A stretch of DNA of 64,000 bases from Hymenobacter baengnokdamensis (lineage in GTDB: Bacteria; Bacteroidota; Bacteroidia; Cytophagales; Hymenobacteraceae), in the NCBI RefSeq assembly GCF_008728635.1, contig NZ_CP044285.1, positions 124,001-188,000 of the forward strand. The letters are read 5' to 3'. Made by a program: the position numbers and the translations under genes. Positions 43,280 to 52,043 of this stretch are shown here, in pieces. The first letter of the stretch is position 1. Each line of letters starts with the position of its first letter. A model generated the notes under the pieces. The model saw only the letters and a program-made list of their open reading frames with translations, was not told the origin of the DNA and searched no databases.

Positions 43280-43807
43280 CTAGCTGCGCCCGCGCCGCAC
43301 CGGAAAAAACAGCAGCTGTACTATCAGCAGCGCCGTACTCGTAAACAGAATGCTGACGCCCACCCGGCCCAGGGCCAGCAGCGGATGCCGGAACGAGCCC
43401 AGCTCGAGAAAGAAATAAACCAGGTGGTGTAGGCTCACCAGCAGCAGCAGGTACACCATAAACCACTGCCAGCCCATCTGGTGCACATTCACCGTATCCT
43501 GGGCATCGTAGCCGTCGCGCGGGGTAAGCAGGCGCAGCACCCAGGGGCGCAGGTAAGCCAGCAGCACGGCCGCTGCCGCGTGCAGCCCGCCCGTGTCGTA
43601 GCTGATGTCCATGGCCAGGCCTATCGCAAACCCCAGCAGCAGCTGCAACGCAATGGGCGTGCGCAGGGGCAAAAACAGGATATAGCCCAGGTAAAGAAAA
43701 CACCAGCCCAGCCCGAACAGCGACAGCTGCCCGATAATCAGGACCTGCACGCCCGCGTATAGCCCAAAGCGCAGCAGCTGCCGCAACACAACGCCTAGCA
43801 TACTCAT
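43280..43807 (-). CDS. mreD: Rod shape-determining protein MreD
   Basis: A 175-residue integral membrane protein with about five transmembrane helices (VLRQLLRFGLYAGVQVLI, FGLGWCFLYLGYILF, IALQLLLGFAIGLAMDI, AAAVLLAYLRPWVL, VYLLLLVSLHHLVYF). MreD is the inner-membrane partner that links MreC and MreB with the elongasome. The start at 43807 overlaps the mreC stop in an ATGA, so translation is coupled. The end is a short basic tail. Confidence 0.9.
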   Translation of the reverse strand: MSMLGVVLRQLLRFGLYAGVQVLIIGQLSLFGLGWCFLYLGYILFLPLRTPIALQLLLGFAIGLAMDISYDTGGLHAAAAVLLAYLRPWVLRLLTPRDGYDAQDTVNVHQMGWQWFMVYLLLLVSLHHLVYFFLELGSFRHPLLALGRVGVSILFTSTALLIVQLLFFPVRRGRS

Positions 43808-44838
43808 GGGCGCGGTATCTTCGGCTTAACGCCGGGCTTCACGGGGGCCGGCTCGGGGGCGGTAGCCGCGGCTTCGAGCGAGTCGCGCTCGGTGCGGGGG
43901 CGGTTGTGCACCACGTACACGTAGGTAAGGCGGCTGAAATCGACGCCCAGCCGCACCCGCACGGTCCAGAAATTCTTGTCCGGCTCCTTCACAAACGACT
44001 CCACGGTGCCGATAAACACGCCTTCGGGAAACACGGCATTGTAGCCCGACGTCACCACCGAATCGCCGCGCACCAGCCGGTTCTGGCGCGGAATGTAGTC
44101 GAGCAGCGCGTAAGTGAAGTCATCGCCGGGCCATTTCACACTGCCAAAGGTACCGTCGCGCTTTATTTTGGCGGCGATGGCCATTTTGGAGTGCAGCAGC
44201 GAAAACACGGTGGCGTAGTGCGCGCTCACCGCTTTTACCTGGCCCACCACGCCGCTGCTACTCATCACGCCCAGGCCGGGCTGCACCCCATCGGCCGCAC
44301 CTACGTTCAGGGTCAGGTAGTTGTCTACGGCCCGCAACGAATTGTTGATAACCCGGGCCGCTACCAGCGGATACGCGGCATCGTGAGTCGGTACCCGGGC
44401 GGCACCCAGCAATAAAGTATCAGGATAGTTACTTATTCTTGTTTTCAAACCCTTAGCCTCCTTGCCTTTGCCTGCAAGTGTAGGCACGCTAGCCGTACCT
44501 GACGCGGGCCGCAGGTGCCGGTAGATAATATGGCCCAGGGTATCGCGCCGCACCGGCAGCGAGTCGGCCTCGCGGCGCGCAAAATCGGGCGGATAGAGCT
44601 GCTGGCGCAGCCGGGCATTATCGGTCAGCAGCTGGCGATTCAGCTCATCGAGCCGAAAATAATCGGCCACCTGCGTGCGGCGCGCCAGCACAGCGCCCGC
44701 GTACGCATTGGCCGAGTTGAAAAAAGCGGCCCGATGATACGAGCTATTGGTAACAAACAGAAAAAGGCTCATCACCTCCAGCAGCACAAAGAGCATCACC
44801 CCCTGGAAGCGCAGCAGAAACGCGACGAGATTACGCAC
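43804..44838 (-). CDS. mreC: Rod shape-determining protein MreC
   Basis: A 344-residue bitopic protein with one N-terminal transmembrane helix (LRFQGVMLFVLLEVMSLFLFV), a coiled-coil region with LNRQLLTDNARLRQQL (about 60-80), and two C-terminal beta-barrel domains (ALGVM.., ATVFSLLHSKMAIAAKIKR, VTSGYNAVFPEGVFIGTVESF). It positions penicillin-binding proteins for lateral-wall growth. The start is a GTG at 44838; the C-terminal tail is Pro/Glu/Ala-rich. It stands between mreB and mreD. Confidence 0.92.
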   Translation of the reverse strand: MRNLVAFLLRFQGVMLFVLLEVMSLFLFVTNSSYHRAAFFNSANAYAGAVLARRTQVADYFRLDELNRQLLTDNARLRQQLYPPDFARREADSLPVRRDTLGHIIYRHLRPASGTASVPTLAGKGKEAKGLKTRISNYPDTLLLGAARVPTHDAAYPLVAARVINNSLRAVDNYLTLNVGAADGVQPGLGVMSSSGVVGQVKAVSAHYATVFSLLHSKMAIAAKIKRDGTFGSVKWPGDDFTYALLDYIPRQNRLVRGDSVVTSGYNAVFPEGVFIGTVESFVKEPDKNFWTVRVRLGVDFSRLTYVYVVHNRPRTERDSLEAAATAPEPAPVKPGVKPKIPRP

Positions 44839-44848
44839 GGTGTTGAGT

Positions 44849-44940
44849 TATGAGGTAAAAGCTATGAATTAGGAGGTAAAAGCAGGAGCCCGCAGGTGTC
44901 GCCTGGCCAGCTCATACCTTTTGCCTCATCACTCACCGCT
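44849..44940. repeat. Imperfect intergenic palindrome between mreB and mreC
   Basis: GAGTTATGAGGTAAAAGCTATG on the left pairs loosely with CTCATACCTTTTGCCTCATCACTC on the right (about 19 of 24 bases). It resembles the AAAAGGTAA-type palindrome at 33916. It sits inside an operon. Confidence 0.45.
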
Positions 44941-44946
44941 TTCTGA

Positions 44947-45972
44947 CTACGTCAGGAGTACGCCCCGGTAAGCCTGAATGTCCTTGATTGCCTTGCCAGT
45001 ACCGCGCACCACGGCCCGTAGCGGGTCTTCGGCAATGTGAATAGGAAGCTTGGTTTTGGCAGCCAGGCGCTTGTCGAGCCCACGCAGCAGCGCGCCGCCG
45101 CCGGTGAGGTGAATACCGTTCTCGTAAATGTCGGCCGATAGCTCGGGCGGACTGATTTCCAGGGCCTTGAGTACGGCTTCTTCAATTTTGGCTACCGACT
45201 TGTCGAGGGCAATAGCAATTTCCGACGACGTTACCTTTATCACCTTCGGGATGCCCGTCATCAGGTCGCGGCCGCGCACCTCGTAGTCGGGCGGCGTCAC
45301 GTCGAGCTCGGTCAGGGCCGCGCCCACCTCAATCTTGATGCGCTCGGCCGAGCGCTCGCCGATGAGCAGGTTATGCTGCCGGCGCATATAGTCCAATATA
45401 TCCTGATTAAATACGTCACCGGCCGTTTTAATCGACTGGTCGCACACGATGCCCGAGAGGGCAATTACCGCAATCTCGGTGGTGCCGCCCCCGATGTCGA
45501 TAATCATCGAGCCCACGGGCTGCTCTACGTCGATGCCGATGCCGATAGCCGCTGCCATCGGCTCCTGAATCATCCAGACCTCCTTGGCGCCGGCGTGCTC
45601 GGCTGAGTCGCGCACGGCGCGCTTTTCCACTTCCGTAATGCCGCTCGGGATGCAGATAACCATGCGGTGCGAAGGCTGAAACAGCCGGTTGCGGGTATCG
45701 ATGAGCCGGATGAGGCCCTTTATCATCTCCTCAGCGGCGTGGAAGTCGGCAATAACCCCGTCCTTGAGCGGGCGGATAGTCTTAATATTATCGTGCGTTT
45801 TCTCGTGCATTTGCTGCGCCTTGCTGCCCACCGCAATCACCTTGTTGGTGGTGCGGTCTTTGGCAATAATGCTCGGCTCATCCACCACAATCTTATCATT
45901 GTGAATGATTAGCGTATTGGCAGTGCCCAGGTCGATGGCAATGTCGCTGGTCAGGAAATTGAAAAACCCCAT
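44947..45972 (-). CDS. mreB: Actin-like rod shape-determining protein MreB
   Basis: A 341-residue protein of standard length. The phosphate-1 motif IDLGTANTLI, the phosphate-2 motif MIIDIGGGTTEIAVI and the adenosine motif LTGGGALLRGLDKRL are intact. It polymerises as membrane-bound filaments that orient lateral peptidoglycan synthesis and cell shape. The ATG at 45972 (MGFFNFLTSDI) gives the normal membrane-targeting N-terminus. First gene of mreB-mreC-mreD, with the macroglobulin gene downstream. Confidence 0.96.
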   Translation of the reverse strand: MGFFNFLTSDIAIDLGTANTLIIHNDKIVVDEPSIIAKDRTTNKVIAVGSKAQQMHEKTHDNIKTIRPLKDGVIADFHAAEEMIKGLIRLIDTRNRLFQPSHRMVICIPSGITEVEKRAVRDSAEHAGAKEVWMIQEPMAAAIGIGIDVEQPVGSMIIDIGGGTTEIAVIALSGIVCDQSIKTAGDVFNQDILDYMRRQHNLLIGERSAERIKIEVGAALTELDVTPPDYEVRGRDLMTGIPKVIKVTSSEIAIALDKSVAKIEEAVLKALEISPPELSADIYENGIHLTGGGALLRGLDKRLAAKTKLPIHIAEDPLRAVVRGTGKAIKDIQAYRGVLLT

Positions 45973-46013
45973 TTAGATAGCTCAGCGCGGAATAAGAAAC
46001 TGGTAGTAATAAG

Positions 46014-46040
46014 CAAAGGTAGTATAGAACGCCGTGGCAA
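46014..46040 (-). promoter_or_regulatory. Promoter of mreBCD
   Basis: The minus strand has TACCTTTG (complement of 46014-46021) with a TTG (46038-46040) 16 bases upstream; the mreB ATG is 42 bases downstream. Confidence 0.5.
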
Positions 46041-46227
46041 CGATTGCGCCGCCAGCAACCACTGCGGCCGGCGGGCCAGTGCCCGGCCGATTAAAATTTT
46101 TTTACTATATATTAAAAACAAATTAAATTTCCGTACCACTGCCAGGCAACAGTACCCTTTTGGCAGCACGGCGTTTTTGCCGTTACGCGGCAGTAGCCAC
46201 GCGCCTTTCACTATAAAACTCTTGTTC

Positions 46228-47031
46228 ATGCTGCACTATCTGGGCTATGTCGCGGCCATTTTTATTGGGCTGGCGTTGGGTATAATGGGGGGTGGCGGCT
46301 CTATCCTGACGGTGCCGGCACTGGTGTACCTGCTGGGGGTGAGCCCGGTGCAGAGCACGGCGTATTCGCTCTTCATTGTGGGCAGCACCTCACTGATAGG
46401 TGCGGCCGGCTATTTTCGCAAGGGGCTGGTGGCCTTGCCTACGGCACTGGTCTTTCTACTGCCCTCGCTCATAGTGGTATTTCTAACGCGCAGGGTGCTG
46501 ATGCCGGCTATTCCGCACGAGCTGTTTACCGTGGGCAGCCTGGTTTTTACCAAAGACCTGCTGGTGCTACTGGCGTTTGCCGCGCTGATGGTAGCGGCGG
46601 CCACTTCCATGATACGCCACTCCGGGCCGGAAGCAGCCGCGCCCCTGACCCCAGCGCCCGATTATGCGTTGGTACTGGGTATCGGGGCTGTGGTGGGCCT
46701 GCTTACCGGCTTTGTGGGCGCGGGCGGCGGCTTTCTCATTATTCCGGCGCTGGTGCTGGGCGCACGACTGCCTATGAAAATGGCCGTGGGCACCTCCCTG
46801 GTCATCATCGCCACAAACTCGCTCATCGGTTTCAGCGGCGACCTGAGCGCGGGGCGGATTATCGACTGGGGCTTTCTGCTGGGTTTTCTGGCTTTTGCGC
46901 TCGGGGGCATTGTATTGGGCACCTACCTGGCCCCACGTATTCCGGGCGCCCGGCTCAAGCCTGCCTTCGGCTGGTTTACGCTGGCAATGGGCACGCTAAT
47001 TCTGGCTAAAGAGATTTTATATCATCGTTAA
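46228..47031 (+). CDS. TauE/SafE-family sulfite/anion exporter
   Basis: A 267-residue membrane protein with eight or so hydrophobic segments in two repeats. The family signature is visible twice: GLALGIMGGGGSILTVPALVYLLGVSPVQSTAYSLF near the N-terminus and GLLTGFVGAGGGFLIIPALVLGARLPMKMAVGTSL in the second half. Known members export sulfite, sulfoacetate or related anions. The ATG at 46228 is chosen; the 17 codons before it are not family-like. It is followed by a TsdA-like cytochrome and a DsrE-like protein, which suggests a sulfur-oxyanion role. Confidence 0.88.
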   Translation: MLHYLGYVAAIFIGLALGIMGGGGSILTVPALVYLLGVSPVQSTAYSLFIVGSTSLIGAAGYFRKGLVALPTALVFLLPSLIVVFLTRRVLMPAIPHELFTVGSLVFTKDLLVLLAFAALMVAAATSMIRHSGPEAAAPLTPAPDYALVLGIGAVVGLLTGFVGAGGGFLIIPALVLGARLPMKMAVGTSLVIIATNSLIGFSGDLSAGRIIDWGFLLGFLAFALGGIVLGTYLAPRIPGARLKPAFGWFTLAMGTLILAKEILYHR

Positions 47032-47329
47032 CCTACGCCTTTTAATATAGTAAGCCTTTTGGGGACATTAGCCGCCGGTTTGGCCGCGCTGCAAGGCAAG
47101 GTAGTATGTTTCAACTTTCGCTTACTTCAGCGGTTAGCTCAATCAGCTTGTTTGATGCGCTCAGCCGTGCTGTTGGTTTCTCGCCAGGCCCTATAGGCCC
47201 AAACTGTCTTTGGAATAAGGACATGGTTACAACTACCTGCTTCGGGGAGCCGGTTGGCTATGTACGTATGCACCTATTACGTGTGCACCGACTTGAAACT
47301 TACGCTAAGCAGTAACTTGCTCCCGCACG

Positions 47330-48376
47330 ATGGCTTACGCACCCAACCCCGGCCCTCAGCTAGCCCGGCTAGCACGCGTGCTGCTGCTAGTGGCGGCGGG
47401 CGTGGGGCTGCTCGTAGCCTGGCTGCTGGGCGAGCTGGTGTGGCCGGCGCAGCAAGCAAGGCCGGCCCTGCTGCCAGAAGCCGCTGAAGGCCCTCCGTCT
47501 CCGGGCAGCTACCACCGGCCGGCTTTCGCGGCGCCCGACCCGGCCACTATTCCGGCCACTGCGGATGGGCAGACTATCCGCTACGGGCGCGAGTTGGTGG
47601 CTCAGACCGCTCGCTACCTGGGGCCCGCCGGCTCCGTGGGGCACTTTACCAACGGTATGAACTGCCAGAACTGCCACCTCGACGCCGGCACCCGGGGCTT
47701 TGCCAACAATTACCTGGCAGTAGCCACTACCTACCCCAAGCTGCGGGCCCGCTCGGGTACTGTCGAAGGCATCGATAAGCGCGTGACGGATTGCATAGAG
47801 CGTAGCCTCAACGGCCATGCCCTGCCGGCCGGCAGCCGCGAGCAGCGGGCTTTGGTGGCATATATCACCTGGCTGGGCCAGGGCATTGCCAAAGGCCACA
47901 AGGTGTACGGCACCGGTCTCATGCCCCTGCCCTACCTCAAGCGGGCAGCAAACCCGGTAATTGGCCGGGCAGTGTTTGCCAACAAATGCCAGTCGTGCCA
48001 CGGCCCTGCCGGCCAGGGCCAGCCGCTGCCCGATGGGCACGGCTACCAGTATCCGCCGCTGTGGGGGCCGGCCAGCTACTCCGATGCGGCCGGCCTTTAC
48101 CGCCTCAGCAGCCTGGCCCGGTATGTGAAGGCGGCTATGCCCTACGGAGCTACGTTTGACCGCCCCCGGCTAACCGATGCCCAGGCCTGGGACGTGGCCG
48201 CCTTTATCAACTCGCAGCCTCGCCCCCACCGGCCCACTCCGCACGACTGGCCCGACCTGCGCCAGAAGCCCATCGACCAGCCGTTTGGCCCGTATACCGA
48301 TGGCTTTTCGGCGCTTCAGCATAAATATGGGCCTTTTCAGCCTATTGCCAAGGCACACCATCTTCCTGCTTCCTAG
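47330..48376 (+). CDS. TsdA-like dihaem c-type cytochrome
   Basis: A 348-residue protein with an N-terminal membrane anchor or uncleaved signal (about 10-32) and two haem c motifs, CQNCH (about 113) and CQSCH (about 222). The text between them (AGTRGFANNYLAVATTYPK, RSGTVEGIDKRVTDCIERSLNGHALP, then GAGLMPLPYL-like LMPLPYLKRAANP) follows the thiosulfate dehydrogenase/tetrathionate reductase TsdA family, including the Cys that could be a haem ligand (DCIERS). It would oxidise thiosulfate to tetrathionate or the reverse in the periplasm. The activity is inference. Confidence 0.85.
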   Translation: MAYAPNPGPQLARLARVLLLVAAGVGLLVAWLLGELVWPAQQARPALLPEAAEGPPSPGSYHRPAFAAPDPATIPATADGQTIRYGRELVAQTARYLGPAGSVGHFTNGMNCQNCHLDAGTRGFANNYLAVATTYPKLRARSGTVEGIDKRVTDCIERSLNGHALPAGSREQRALVAYITWLGQGIAKGHKVYGTGLMPLPYLKRAANPVIGRAVFANKCQSCHGPAGQGQPLPDGHGYQYPPLWGPASYSDAAGLYRLSSLARYVKAAMPYGATFDRPRLTDAQAWDVAAFINSQPRPHRPTPHDWPDLRQKPIDQPFGPYTDGFSALQHKYGPFQPIAKAHHLPAS

Positions 48377-48387
48377 CTCTTTCCTGC

Positions 48388-48891
48388 ATGACTCTTTTTG
48401 CCCGTTTCCTACTAGCCGGCCTGCTGGTGAGCGTAGCCACTCACGCCCAAACCGCCCCGGCGGCGCCCGCCTCGCCCCTGACGCCCCCCAATGCAGCAGT
48501 GGCGGCCAAGGCTGCCCAGTTTACGGGCGCGCCTGCTTCCCGGGCCCACTACCGGGCAGTGTATCAGCTCGATAGCGATGACCCCAAGCTCATCAGCAAA
48601 ACGCTGCACAACATGCTGAACGCCCTCAACGACCCGCGCCTGAAGGGCAAGCTGGAGCTAGAATTGGTGGTGTTCAGCGGCGGCACAGTGGCCTTTAAAA
48701 AAGACCAGCCCTACGAGGCCGACGTGCTGGCGCTGCAACAGGCCGGCGTCATTCTGGCGCAGTGCCAGAACTCGATGAACGCCTATAAGCTCACCAAGGC
48801 CGATATGCTGCCCTACATCTCGGTAGTGCCCACTGGCAACGGCGAGCTGATTATCCGCCAGGCCGAAGGCTGGGCGCTGGTACACCCTTAA
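48388..48891 (+). CDS. Exported DsrE-like protein
   Basis: A 167-residue protein with a signal peptide (MTLFARFLLAGLLVSVATHAQ). The rest has the DsrE/DsrF-like alpha/beta pattern: YRAVYQLDSDDPKLISKTLHNMLNALND, LELELVVFSGGTVAFKKDQP, LQQAGVILAQCQNSM, ISVVPTGNGELIIRQAEGWALVHP. The Cys in AQCQNSM is at the position where DsrE-like sulfur carriers hold their sulfur. It is 11 bases after the TsdA-like gene, so translationally linked. Role likely sulfur transfer in the periplasm, by analogy. Confidence 0.82.
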   Translation: MTLFARFLLAGLLVSVATHAQTAPAAPASPLTPPNAAVAAKAAQFTGAPASRAHYRAVYQLDSDDPKLISKTLHNMLNALNDPRLKGKLELELVVFSGGTVAFKKDQPYEADVLALQQAGVILAQCQNSMNAYKLTKADMLPYISVVPTGNGELIIRQAEGWALVHP

Positions 48892-48892
48892 A

Positions 48893-48999
48893 TTAATTAA
48901 AAATGTGGAAATGTGAAAATGTGAAAATTTAGAAAGTAGGAATCTTCTAATTAACAGTTTTTAATTTTCACATTTCCACATCTTCACATTTTTAATTAA
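48893..48999. repeat. AT-rich palindrome between DsrE-like gene and purH
   Basis: Arms of 37 bases (48893-48929 and 48963-48999) match with a few mismatches; built from AATGTGAAA/TTTCACATT units. It lies between convergent genes and may double as a terminator. Confidence 0.75.
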
Positions 49000-49000
49000 C

Positions 49001-50536
49001 TCAATGCTTGAAGTGGCGCACGCCCGTCAGTACCATCGCCAGGCCGAGGCGGTCGCAGGCGTCGATGCTGTCCTGGTCTTTGATGGAGCCGCCGGGCTGC
49101 ACCACGGCGCGCACGCCGGCGGCCGCCGCGATTTCAACGCAGTCGGGGAAGGGGAAGAACGCATCGGACGCCATCACGGCCCCGTGCAGGTCGAAGCCAA
49201 AGCTGCCGGCCTTTTCGATGGCCTGGCGCAGGGCATCGACCCGCGAGGTCTGGCCCACGCCCGAGGCCAGCAGCTGACCGGGGCGGGCCAGCACAATCGT
49301 ATTGCTCTTGGTGTGCTTGCAGATTTTGAGCGCAAACTCCAGCGCCGCCGTTTCGTCGGCCGTCGGGGCCGACCTGGTGACGGTGCGGAAATCGGCCGCC
49401 GTTTCGGTTTGCAGGTCGGCGTCCTGCTCAATGATACCGTTGAGCAGGGTCTTGACGAGCTTGGTCGGAAACTCGACTGGCTTCTGGCGCAGCAGGATGC
49501 GGTTTTTCTTGCTTTGCAGCACCGGCAGCGCCTCGGCCGCGAAGCCGGGCGCAATAAGCACCTCGAAAAACAGCTTGTTCAGCTCCTGCGCAGTGACTGA
49601 GTCAACCTCTTGATTAACAATGATGACGCCACCGAAGGCCGAAACCGGGTCGCAGGCCAGGGCGTTAATATAGGCTTTTGCTAATATATTGGCTTGCGCC
49701 ACGCCGCAGGCATTGGTGTGCTTGAGAATAGCCACGGCGGGCGGCCCGCCCGCAAACTCGCGCATAAGCTGCACGGCGGCATCTACATCCACGAGGTTAT
49801 TGTAGCTCAGCTGCTTGCCGTGCAGCTGGTCAAACAGCGCCGTGAGGTCGCCGTAGAAAGTGCCCGCCTGATGTGGGTTTTCGCCGTAGCGCAGCGGCGT
49901 GGCTGGCCGGCCCTGAGCCGCCCCATCGGCGGCCAGAGGTGTGTTCTGGCTTACGTACTTAAAAATCTCGGTATCGTAGTGGCTGGTAGCCTGGAAAGCG
50001 GCGGCGGCGTAGTGGCGGCGGTCGTCGAGGCTGGGGCTGCCGCTGGTTTTTTCGAGCAGCTGGGTTACGGCCTCATACTGCTCGCGTGAGCTGATTACGA
50101 GCACGTCGCGGTAGTTTTTGGCAGCCGCCCGCAGCAGGGCAATGCCACCGATGTCGATTTTCTCAATCACGTCCTGCTCCGCCGCGCCGCTGGCCACGGT
50201 TTCCTCAAACGGGTAGAGGTCGACCACTACCAAATCGATGGGTGGAATACCGTGCTGCTCGGCCTGGGCGAGGTCGCCGGCTTCGTGGCGGCGGTGCAGA
50301 ATACCCCCAAACACCTTAGGGTGCAGGGTCTTGACGCGGCCGCCGAATACTTCGGGAAAGCCGGTGAGGTCTTCTACGGCGATTACCTCAGCACCTTGTT
50401 CTTCGAGAAATTTCTGGGTACCGCCCGTGGAGTAGAGCGTAACGCCCAGGCGGCGCAAAGTAGCTACCAGCGGGGCCAGCCGGTCTTTGTGGTACACGGA
50501 AAGCAGGGCGGCGCGAATGGGGCGAGCGTCAGACAT
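49001..50536 (-). CDS. purH: Bifunctional AICAR transformylase/IMP cyclohydrolase
   Basis: A 511-residue protein of standard length. The N-terminal MGS-like IMP cyclohydrolase domain is at about 1-140 (ALLSVYHKDRLAPLVATLRRLGVTLYSTGGT, VKTLHPKVFGGILHRR). The transformylase domain follows with LRYGENPHQAGTFYG, KHTNACGVAQ and SDAFFPFPDCVEIAAAAGVRAVVQPGGSIKD. It catalyses the last two steps of IMP synthesis in the cytosol. A TACCTTTG box on the minus strand (50628-50635) stands about 90 bases before the start codon. Confidence 0.97.
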   Translation of the reverse strand: MSDARPIRAALLSVYHKDRLAPLVATLRRLGVTLYSTGGTQKFLEEQGAEVIAVEDLTGFPEVFGGRVKTLHPKVFGGILHRRHEAGDLAQAEQHGIPPIDLVVVDLYPFEETVASGAAEQDVIEKIDIGGIALLRAAAKNYRDVLVISSREQYEAVTQLLEKTSGSPSLDDRRHYAAAAFQATSHYDTEIFKYVSQNTPLAADGAAQGRPATPLRYGENPHQAGTFYGDLTALFDQLHGKQLSYNNLVDVDAAVQLMREFAGGPPAVAILKHTNACGVAQANILAKAYINALACDPVSAFGGVIIVNQEVDSVTAQELNKLFFEVLIAPGFAAEALPVLQSKKNRILLRQKPVEFPTKLVKTLLNGIIEQDADLQTETAADFRTVTRSAPTADETAALEFALKICKHTKSNTIVLARPGQLLASGVGQTSRVDALRQAIEKAGSFGFDLHGAVMASDAFFPFPDCVEIAAAAGVRAVVQPGGSIKDQDSIDACDRLGLAMVLTGVRHFKH

Positions 50537-50627
50537 CGAACGGGAAAGTTTAGGGGGTAGAATGCTGTGCGGAGTGCAAAAGCTGCCTCGCCCTTACCCG
50601 GCCAACCGTGGTAAGGGCTTGGCGTCC

Positions 50628-50635
50628 CAAAGGTA
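50628..50635 (-). promoter_or_regulatory. Candidate -7 box of purH
   Basis: TACCTTTG on the minus strand. No clear -33 element is visible at the normal distance. Confidence 0.35.
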
Positions 50636-50764
50636 GGCGCATCGGCCGGCCCTGGTAGCTTCTGCCAAAAAACAACCGGGACGGCTGCTTCATATTTCCG
50701 TGCAACTCACACCCCCTGTTTGGGGTTATACAAGCTCAAGCGTAGGCTCCTCCTTCTGCCAGAT

Positions 50765-50772
50765 TATTTTTG
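50765..50772 (+). promoter_or_regulatory. Candidate -7 box of the acyl-CoA dehydrogenase operon
   Basis: TATTTTTG matches TAnnTTTG and stands 13 bases before the ATG, so the transcript would be nearly leaderless. -33 element not evident. Confidence 0.3.
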
Positions 50773-50784
50773 CCTGCTTATTAA

Positions 50785-52011
50785 ATGACTGACTTCACCA
50801 CGGCCGATTTACTCATCTCTTCTCCAGTGGCTGAAGACGCTACGCCTGCGCTGCCAACCCCCGCGCGGGCCGTGCTGGCCGCTGCGCAGCTGGCCCCGCG
50901 CCTGCTGGCCCAGGCGGCGCTTACCGACGAAACCGGGGGCTTCCCGACCCAGGAAATGCACTGGCTGCACGAAGCCGGCCTGCTGACGGCCGTGCTGCCA
51001 ACCAGCCTGGGTGGGGTGGGCCTGGGAGAAACTGCCGCTACGCTGCCGCTGCTGCAAGCGCTTTATCACATTGGGCGCGGCAACCTGGCAGTAGGACGGC
51101 TGTGGGAAGGCCACGTGAATGCGCTGCTGCTGCTGCGGCGCTTTGGCAGCCCGGCGCAGGTGGCGCGGGCCGCTGCCGACGCCCGCGCCGGCCATCTGTT
51201 TGGAGTTTGGAATACGGAAAACCCGGCCGAAGGCGTGCACCTGGAGGCCGTGCTCAATACCGCGGGCCGCTACCGCCTGCGCGGGGCAAAAACGTTCGCC
51301 TCGGGTGCCGGGCACATCAGCCGGCCGGTGCTGACCGGGGCGTTGCCCAAGCAGGAAGGCTGGCAGCTGGTACTGCTGCACGCCGACCAGCAGCCGCCGG
51401 TGCTGGACCGCAGCTTCTGGCGGCCGCTGGGCATGCGGGCTACGGCCAGCTTCCGGGCCGACCTGACGGGTCTGGAGGTCGGGCCCGAAGACTTGGTGGG
51501 CCAACCTAATGACTATTACCTCGCGCCGTGGTTTGGGGGAGGCGCAGCGCGGTTTGCGGCTGTGCAGCTGGGCGGGGCCGCGGCCGTGCTCGACGAAACC
51601 CGCCGCTTCCTGCGCCGCCTCGGCCGCACCGACGACCCCTACCAGCGCCAGCGCCTGGGCGAGCTGCTGGCCTTGCACGAAACCGGCCAGCTCTGGCTGC
51701 GGGGCGCAGCCGAGCACGCCGCACTACCCGCTACTGCCCCGCTGGAGGCGTGGCCAGCGGCGCGCCAGGCTGCTACAGCGGCCTATAGCAACGGCTTCCG
51801 CAGTGTCACAGAAGATATTTGCCTGCAAACCCTGCGCCTGGCCGAGCGCTGCGTAGGTGCCCGCGGACTGCTTCAGCCCGAACCCTTTGAGCGCCTGCAC
51901 CGCGACCTGACGCACTACCTGCGCCAGCCAGCCCCCGACGCGGCCCTGGCCGAAAGCGGCCGCTTCGCGCTGGCTTCGGACAAGCCGGCCTACCAGCTCT
52001 GGCAAGGGTAA
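50785..52011 (+). CDS. Acyl-CoA dehydrogenase-like flavoprotein
   Basis: A 408-residue protein with acyl-CoA dehydrogenase-family features: an N-terminal helical domain (LPTSLGGVGLGETAATLPLLQALYHIGRGNLAVGRLWEGHVNAL), a beta domain with VLTGALP...GWQLVLLHADQ, and C-terminal helices with RCVGARGLLQPEPFERLHRDLTHYLRQ. Family members oxidise acyl thioesters or hydroxylate small molecules with FAD. It is divergent, so it is the first gene of a probable operon with PIG-L deacetylase and methyltransferase, rather than of fatty-acid oxidation. The substrate is not known. Confidence 0.8.
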   Translation: MTDFTTADLLISSPVAEDATPALPTPARAVLAAAQLAPRLLAQAALTDETGGFPTQEMHWLHEAGLLTAVLPTSLGGVGLGETAATLPLLQALYHIGRGNLAVGRLWEGHVNALLLLRRFGSPAQVARAAADARAGHLFGVWNTENPAEGVHLEAVLNTAGRYRLRGAKTFASGAGHISRPVLTGALPKQEGWQLVLLHADQQPPVLDRSFWRPLGMRATASFRADLTGLEVGPEDLVGQPNDYYLAPWFGGGAARFAAVQLGGAAAVLDETRRFLRRLGRTDDPYQRQRLGELLALHETGQLWLRGAAEHAALPATAPLEAWPAARQAATAAYSNGFRSVTEDICLQTLRLAERCVGARGLLQPEPFERLHRDLTHYLRQPAPDAALAESGRFALASDKPAYQLWQG

Positions 52012-52043
52012 CGGTGCCCGCACTTAGTGCGTAAAGTCGGCTT

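Noticed and set aside
47106..47315. 69-residue plus-strand frame upstream of the TsdA-like cytochrome
   Set aside because: Short, with no family match or start signal, and it overlaps the likely leader of the cytochrome gene.
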